From positions 39,586 to 103,585 of the forward strand of contig NWUY0304265321.1 of the NCBI GenBank assembly GCA_004151065.3: 64,000 bases of DNA. The letters are read 5' to 3'. Each line of letters opens with the position of its first letter. Position 1 is the stretch's first letter. The position numbers were made by a program, and so were the translations under genes. The notes beneath the pieces are model-generated. The model did not search any database, was not told where the DNA came from, and was given only the letters and a program-made list of their open reading frames with translations. The stretch is from Larix sibirica. Lineage: Eukaryota; Streptophyta; Pinopsida; Pinales; Pinaceae. Shown piece after piece: positions 58,341 through 64,000 of the stretch.

Positions 58341-60524
58341 GTCTCTTTTGAGGAGTAATTGCGTAAAAGTCCCCTTCTTCGAGCAGACAATAAAAAGGAA
58401 AAAAACAGGACAAGGAAGCATTTATTCTAAGGATTGCACTCACTAACTGATTGGCGGATAGTAAATTCGGTAAGGAAAAAAGGGGGGGGGCATTCAGTAT
58501 TTACCATTAAGTAAGGCGGCCATTAATCGCCATGAGTAAGGTTCGACCTGGTCAGGATTGGATTCTTGACCATTATGAAGTAAGGCCATGAATCAGGATT
58601 CAGGATAAGGACCGGATTCAATAGGGGTAAGGACTTGGTCAGGGCTTTTTTCTATTAACTAATGGCCATGTCGGAAGTCGGCAATTCCACGATCGATTCT
58701 ATACCAATGTTTCAATTCAGATCTTTACCACAAAGAATCTATACTGCTCAGCGACCTATAAATTTTTACCAGATCTATACAATATATATTCTACCATACA
58801 AATACTGCTAAGGTTGGTTATACTCTGACCTCTCTCCAATTCGACTTTCGCCCGCCACACCTGCTGATTGATACCGTAACACGAAGCAAAATACGACGAG
58901 ATTCTTTAGGGGCTTGAAAGACGCATATATATTCTTCATAGGTACAACAGCGATGAGGGGGAAACCGTGCTCGCGCCGAAACTCAGTTTGCTTAAAGTTG
59001 CTTAAAGTTCCCTTTTTTCGAAAGGGTGCAACTACGATAAATCTATATTAGTAGTAGTCGTGCCATAATCCCTACATACATAATTATGATTCATTGGTAA
59101 TAATTTTGATTAATTCTGGCGGCTCTATCTATATGTTCATCTAGGTTCTGTTCTCCCCAAGTTCGCGTCCTACCACAGGCTACTGCACGCTGTCTTGCCA
59201 CTCTTCACTTGCCTAATGAATAGGTCTCTTATAACCATTCCATGTATTGCTTTTCACCATACTGTTGGGTAAGTAATAGGAGGCGGGGCGTGATCTCCAA
59301 ATTCTGGGTTCGGTATAAGGGGGCCAGTTTTTCAATCTATCCGCTTTGGAAATGCATTGATCAAGATAGCGCCGGTATCGATCGGTCAGTATCGGTTTAT
59401 TTATATATAGGTACCAGTTCGGTATTGGTTCGGTGCCTGCTCTACTATCTCGCAGTATTTTCAATTGCTATCATGAATACAGATACTCTCCCTTGTACCT
59501 CTTAGTGCCTGCTCTCCAATGACCGATGGATATATCCGAAGGTTGCTTGGCTCCGGTTTCCCACCTTTTGGTAGGAATGGGCCCGGTTCGGTAGGCTTTG
59601 GGAATCTGCCGCCGTAGTAGTGGGAGCGTTCTCTATTTAAGTGGGGTTTCATTATTCGAAACGAAAGTAGTACACCTTTTCGCTCGCTATCCTTTGGTGG
59701 GTGGGGCCCTCATACACACCAATATCCCAATGCGACCTTTTAATTAAGTCCTGTGCCGCATCCATCCTTCGATCGATCCAGCTCGCTTTTACTCTTATGC
59801 AAAGTTCGTCTCCAGCCATCTATTAGGCTCCATCTATAAGGGTAACGGAGCTCCAGCCAAATCCTTCTTTCCCTCCATCCTTCGCCCGGCATCTCCTCTA
59901 CACAGACCAGGGCTTCATCATGGACGTATCGCCAGTATGGGACAGGATCGGGTACCGCACCTGGCCCATGAGATAGATATGGAGCCTAACCATTGAACCG
60001 ATTCAGGCCGCTCTTTGCCGATTTCTGCCAGAAGTACTTCGAATAGGAGGGCAAGAACTCAAGTCTGGTCTTATGGCTCCATCAGTGCGACATCTCCTTT
60101 AGCCAGCTTACTTTATTGTATGTACTACGCGATTTTACCTACTTTGTCGCTGCTTAATGGCCGCTCTCTCCTTCCACCTTCCTAAATTCCTTGATTGGGG
60201 GACCTCGGGGCCAATAGTAGTCCAGCCCCTACCACGGAGTTCCTTTAACAAACGATCTTGCAGCTCCTTTTATCAACATGAGTAAGTGCCTGCTGTTTTA
60301 TTAAAAACGTAATTCTGAGCACCGAATAATTATTTATAGTCTACTATAAAAATAGAAAAGTGCCTGCCATAGTGGCTGGGAGGCATTCCTCGTTATGGTT
60401 CATTCGTGCTATTCTGGGCTTACTTAGACCGCTCGTGTTTGATTGATAGTAAAGAAAAGGAGTTATGCAATTGAAGGAAGCACTTGCTCTAACACCAAAA
60501 AGCGTGGTCGAGGAAAAGCGTTAG
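58341..60524. other. Gene desert, nothing recognised
   Basis: Poly-G run near 58485; short repeats of aaggccatgaatcaggatt type at 58520-58650; aaagttgctta doublet near 58995. No gene or RNA seen. Confidence 0.35.
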
Positions 60525-60578
60525 CGAGAGAGCACTGAAAAGCGAGGAAGCGCGTTAGCGAGAGAGCACCCCGAAAAG
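60525..60578. repeat. Short direct repeat, gcgttagcgagagagcac twice
   Basis: The 18-mer occurs twice within about 55 bp with gaaaagcgagg-type spacer. Confidence 0.75.
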
Positions 60579-60888
60579 ATTAGATTATTCTTACGGTCAA
60601 TAACTGATTATAGGTACGGAATAGTTTATTTGCTCAGTACGAAATTATGTATGTATGGGTTAGTTATAGGCGCTTTATTTTATTCCCTCAATCTAGCTAG
60701 CGAAGGTAGAAGGGAAGGCACTATGGATCGATCTACGTTGCCGTAACAAATTCACAAATCTGCTCTGCACCCGGGAGAACAAAAAGAATTTATGTAGGCT
60801 AGATCTAGAGTTACAGAATGAAAATTCTGGCCTCCACAAATGAAATTTGGTCAAGTAATTCCCCGTATATAAATACTTAACCCCCTCA
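60579..60888. other. Intergenic, nothing recognised
   Basis: No feature seen. Confidence 0.4.
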
Positions 60889-61449
60889 TCAGATTGGAGA
60901 ACACACGAAAAAAAGATATGAACTGGGTAAATGGAAATGGAAGAGAGATGTTTCCAATTCCGATTCGTTTTCCAAATCAGAAGCTTTTTCTACATCCATA
61001 TGATCTACTAAAGTATATTGGTATTGCCCGTATGATGGAATAATATTTTGGCTCATGGAGTCTCGAGAAGGTATAAACTCTGACCATATATTGCCCGGTG
61101 CTTTCTCGGTAAAATACAATATACAAGTGGGACCTGCACTATGAGCAAGCTGCGCGGAGAACCGACCTTGCTTCTCCTTTCTATCCATTAGTTCGCCGCC
61201 GTCGGTTCTGCAACTTGGTCGAAATAGGGTTCTACCAGGAAACCATGGATTTTTGGGTTTTCGCCATTGGTTACTGGTCGAGCCACTGGAATGGAATAAG
61301 ATAATAATCTCTGGAGATCTCTTACCGATGTCCTGAGTTTTCCTCTGTATAATACTTCTCCCGAATGGCGTAATTGTCCAATTTTTCCTTCCCCCGATCT
61401 CCTTTTGGGGCTCCTCCTTCTCCCTCCTTCGGGATCGTCGTTGGTTTAT
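60889..61449 (-). CDS. Unrecognised open frame downstream of ccmC, possible mitochondrial gene or relic
   Basis: The minus-strand frame is open for 186 codons from just after a TGA at 61452; the first ATG is at 61188, giving a 99-residue product. The ATG-less upstream part is strongly coding-like: a basic start, then TPFGRSIIQRKTQDIGKRSP, GSTSNQWRKPKNPWFPGRTL, then MDRKEKQGRFSAQLAHSAGP and an acidic C-terminus ending FVCSPI. CpG content is like the organelle's own genes. It lies 627 bp below the ccmC stop on the same strand. I do not recognise the family. It could be an exon or C-terminal part of an old mitochondrial gene whose 5' end is broken, or use a non-ATG or edited ACG start. Confidence 0.4.
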   Translation of the reverse strand: MNQRRSRRREKEEPQKEIGGRKNWTITPFGRSIIQRKTQDIGKRSPEIIILFHSSGSTSNQWRKPKNPWFPGRTLFRPSCRTDGGELMDRKEKQGRFSAQLAHSAGPTCILYFTEKAPGNIWSEFIPSRDSMSQNIIPSYGQYQYTLVDHMDVEKASDLENESELETSLFHFHLPSSYLFFVCSPI

Positions 61450-62075
61450 TCACTGGCTGGAAGGCTCGCAAGGTTCTAATTTTCCATCGCTACTTACTAT
61501 AGGGGAGGGGTACCAATAGGTCTAACTTTCCTCGCCTTCCTTTGTAAGGCAAGCCATACTTCCTCACCCTCCGATGTCGGGTGAGCCATCCTTCCTTATA
61601 AAAGATTTGCTTGCTCTATTATGCATGATGGCGCGCAAGGCTTCTTCCCCTGAACGAACAAATAGGGCGGGTTCTGCAGCCGATCATTTGAGGAAAAAGA
61701 AATATAACATCGCCATATCTATCATGCACGGCCTGACCCTACAATTAATTCCCCCCCCCCCTCTACACATGCTATTGCCTGCAGCACCCGAACGAACCAT
61801 TCACCTCGCTCGATTATTGATTTAGAAAGTGAGCGGACCTCTCTCTAAGCTCTGCGCCCCCCCTATGAAATGAAGAAATAAGATGAGCTCAGTCCGATGA
61901 ATTAGATCTTATTAACCCTTCGGAGTCTCCAACCAACCAATAAATAAGTAGTAGTTGGGATGCCCGCTTGGTTGGTACGGACGCTAACAAAGAAGGATTT
62001 TGATCTGGACCCGGCGAATTGTACATTCTATGCTACTATTATATAAGATAAGGGGGTTTCGGAACAGCGAGTGAA
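61450..62075. other. ccmC 3' flank
   Basis: Contains a poly-C run (about 61749-61760). Plus-strand frame 61574-61825 shows no recognised domain. Coding-like minus-strand sequence seems to continue a little above the TGA at 61452. Confidence 0.35.
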
Positions 62076-62795
62076 CTAGGTTTTTGCATCCCAACCTCGA
62101 GCTTCCATTTCTTCCGTTAAGGGAGATTCGAGAAAGGATGGAATAGGAAGACGTGTTTCCAAAACGAGCAAGATACAGGTTGGGAAGAGGAAGTTAGCAA
62201 AGTTGAACGAGATTGGAATGAGCATAGGAACATGTATCGATGTACCAAATTGGCTAATGCTCCCAAGTTGATGCGATGTATTCCACCGGTTGACGGGGGA
62301 CTTAATTATTGGTATATTTATCGGTCCAACACGGATTGAAATAGGAGCCGGTTCGACAGGAAGCTTTTGGGAACGCGGTGCACCCAGGTAAATAAAAAAC
62401 GAGATTAATACAGGGGTTAAACGAGCATCCCACACCCGAAAGGTGCCCCACATAGGTTTTCCCCGAAACCCTCCAGTTACTGAGGTCAACAATGTGGAGA
62501 AAGCACCTATTTCTGTTCCGGTTCCGGTAGAGCGGGGAAAAAGGGGATGTTTTGTTAATGAGAACAATAAACTGCTGATAGCCACTGCAATATGAACAAG
62601 TATACTCATCCGAGCTGCAGGAACATGTACATGGGTGATTCGATGATTTTCACCTTGTTGATAATCTGATGGTGCCACCCGAATACTAAAATGAATAGCC
62701 ATCGCTGTTAAGAACCACCGGAATCCAATGGGGATTTGCGCGTAGCTTCTGGTCTTTGACATAAAGAAAGAAGGTTGTAATAACGGGACGAACAT
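62076..62795 (-). CDS. ccmC: Cytochrome c maturation protein CcmC (heme handling, inner membrane)
   Basis: 239 residues, multi-spanning inner-membrane protein that attaches heme to CcmE in the system I cytochrome c pathway. Recognised from MSKTRSYAQI (12-21), HVPAARMSILV (57-67), GAFSTL (97-102), the tryptophan-rich loop WGTFRVWDARLT (116-127), LPVEPAPISIR (145-155) and LETRLPIPSFLESPLTEE (212-229). H57 and H175 match the conserved axial histidines of CcmC. R120 and R170 are CGG where Trp is conserved; C-to-U editing would restore WGTFWVWD and NWWN. Many Pro/Ser codons also fit editing. The C-terminus ends early: after EAR the frame reads GWDAKT-stop, whereas the shifted frame still reads KPSSLA, the usual tail, so a one-base indel near 62090 truncated it by roughly ten residues. 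Confidence 0.95.
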   Translation of the reverse strand: MFVPLLQPSFFMSKTRSYAQIPIGFRWFLTAMAIHFSIRVAPSDYQQGENHRITHVHVPAARMSILVHIAVAISSLLFSLTKHPLFPRSTGTGTEIGAFSTLLTSVTGGFRGKPMWGTFRVWDARLTPVLISFFIYLGAPRSQKLPVEPAPISIRVGPINIPIIKSPVNRWNTSHQLGSISQFGTSIHVPMLIPISFNFANFLFPTCILLVLETRLPIPSFLESPLTEEMEARGWDAKT

Positions 62796-63181
62796 GTGAT
62801 AATTTTATCCTAGCTAGTGGAAAGATACATGCATGTATATGGAATACATAATCTCTCTAAGGTTATACCGCAAGGTTATACTCGACTGACTATAGGGGGT
62901 ATAACCGATAGGATTCCGCATGGGATACGTACATATAATGATTCGATCCTAGCGCTTTGTTCCTCGCTCCGCTCGTGGCACTCCTTGCTTGCGGAGCGGC
63001 ATACCGAAAAAATAGAGATAAGGTTATCCCCTTTCTTTCCCGTAGCTAAGTTCAGGTCAGGTTCTCCCTTACCTTCGGCTCTTTAGGGGAAGAAATAAAG
63101 GCCAGGATTTTACCGCCCACACCGGCACAGGACACTTCTATATTCTTCCCAGTTTTACTTTCTTTTTATGCAACTACTTAT
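62796..63181. other. ccmC 5' flank
   Basis: No gene recognised; an 89-codon plus-strand frame (62817-63086) is not supported. Probably leader sequence for ccmC on the minus strand. Confidence 0.4.
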
Positions 63182-63317
63182 ATAAAAGCTGCTCATTATT
63201 TATATATGTAATTATGCTAGATTCGGTATGAAATAAAACAGGAATAAAACCAGATTCGGTGTGAGTTGTCTTCCATCAATTCTTTATATGTAATAACACT
63301 AGATTCGGTGTGAGTCG
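63182..63317 (-). promoter_or_regulatory. Candidate promoter/leader repeat upstream of ccmC (copy of the rpl5-upstream repeat)
   Basis: On the minus strand it reads CTCACACCGAATCTAGTG, TTATTACATATAAAG, then GACAACTCACACCGAATCTG and CATACCGAATCTAGCATAAT followed by TACATATATAAATAAT. This aligns over about 105 bp with 32640-32745 at roughly 80 percent by eye, in the same orientation relative to the downstream gene. Ends about 390 bp before the ccmC ATG. Three CCGAATCT units make it internally repetitive. Confidence 0.5.
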
Positions 63318-63319
63318 NN
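63318..63319. other. Two unresolved bases (assembly gap)
   Basis: The sequence shows nn here, at the outer edge of the repeat, consistent with difficult assembly across a repeat. Confidence 0.95.
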
Positions 63320-63569
63320 CTTTTAACTTTTGATTCGTATTATGAAATTAATGGCAATAAGAAAACCAAGGAAATGAGAAATCAACTAAATAATCTCATT
63401 GAATTTACACTTTGTTATACAAGTTCTTATAATAACCGAAACATCTAATTCTCTAAACTTTATTTGAGCAACTTAATTGTGATTTGCATCTTGATTATTT
63501 AAAAATTTATTAAATACTTTAATGTTATGTCCACCTATTTGGATTGTTCTATGTGTCAATCAAGAGCAC
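63320..63569. other. AT-rich intergenic, nothing recognised
   Basis: No feature seen. Confidence 0.4.
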
Positions 63570-63762
63570 ATATGCACTTACTTATTCACAATTCCTCAAA
63601 CATTTTTTCCCTTTTCTTAAACCCCATTGAGAAATGTTTATATCCCTATAAGCATAGGCCTATATGCACTTACTTATCCAAGACTTACAATCCCTCAAAC
63701 ATTTTTTTTCCTTTTTTCTTAAACCCCATCGAGAAGTGTTTATATCCCTATAAGCATAGGCA
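63570..63762. repeat. Two-copy tandem repeat, about 95 bp unit
   Basis: Both units contain atgcacttacttat-ca, cctcaaacattttttt, cttttcttaaaccccat-gag, gtttatatccctataagc and ataggc. The period is about 92-98 bp because of small indels. Confidence 0.8.
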
Positions 63763-64000
63763 TGCCTCCGTTAAAGTTTCCATAGGGAGAAGACATGTAT
63801 TTTCATATTTCATTTCAGTATAAGTAGAAAGCAAAGGATTTTCACTAGTTAATTTGAGTTATAGCCATTGTTCTCATTAACCGACAACTACGACATGTAA
63901 AGTCAATGATCAACACTTTTTTTTTTTTTTTGCGGAAAATGCTAACACCTGCTATTCTGAAAGAATCAAGGTATGGCTAGATTTACAATCATTACATAGA
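63763..64000. other. Window end; poly-T run
   Basis: Poly-T of about 16 at 63918-63933. Nothing else recognised. Confidence 0.4.

Overview
The window looks like seed-plant mitochondrial DNA, most likely from a gymnosperm with a large, repeat-rich mitochondrial genome (conifer-like). Three things point there. The only intact conserved genes are rpl5, rps14 and ccmC. These genes carry many C-to-U editing-type codons (Pro for Leu/Ser, Ser for Phe, Arg CGG for Trp). The rest is very gene-poor and filled with short repeats and decayed nuclear retroelement or transposon coding sequence. Species cannot be read from the sequence.

Layout. 1-970: remnant of a nuclear plant-mobile-domain gene. About 1-32 kb: gene desert with degenerate 3-bp-periodic tracts (1.38-1.76, 2.25-2.54, 11.34-12.36, 27.04-27.48, 30.63-31.33 kb), an LTR-like block at 4.5-4.9 kb, a dispersed repeat pair (6.1 and 29.8 kb), AT-rich tracts and a broken group II intron reverse transcriptase (about 25.93-26.76 kb, minus). 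32.5-33.9 kb: an upstream repeat block, then rpl5 and rps14, 4 nt apart. 34.3-37.1 kb: back-to-back remains of a Ty3-type retroelement (minus) and a LINE ORF1 (plus). 37.5-41.2 kb: several tandem repeat arrays. 42-49 kb: repeats and AT-rich sequence. 49.26-50.11 kb: a long reading frame closed almost only by TAA/TAG at positions that read as Gln. 50.7-54.5 kb: a hypothetical ORF and several tandem arrays, one made of hairpin units. 55.9-57.4 kb: an unknown minus-strand frame and a second, more decayed LINE ORF1. 60.9-61.4 kb: an unrecognised open frame on the minus strand, downstream of and on the same strand as ccmC (62.08-62.80 kb). 63.2-63.3 kb: an inverted copy of the repeat found upstream of rpl5, here upstream of ccmC.

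How it works together. rpl5 and rps14 encode mitochondrial ribosomal proteins and are probably co-transcribed; ccmC serves cytochrome c maturation. Both gene units have a copy of the same approximately 105-bp repeat upstream and in the same orientation relative to the gene, so it may carry promoter or leader functions. Small hairpin elements bounded by AAGG occur at least five times, one apparently inside the LINE-derived sequence, suggesting spread within the organelle after nuclear DNA arrived. No tRNA, rRNA or CRISPR could be supported. Everything here is by eye; no database search was run.
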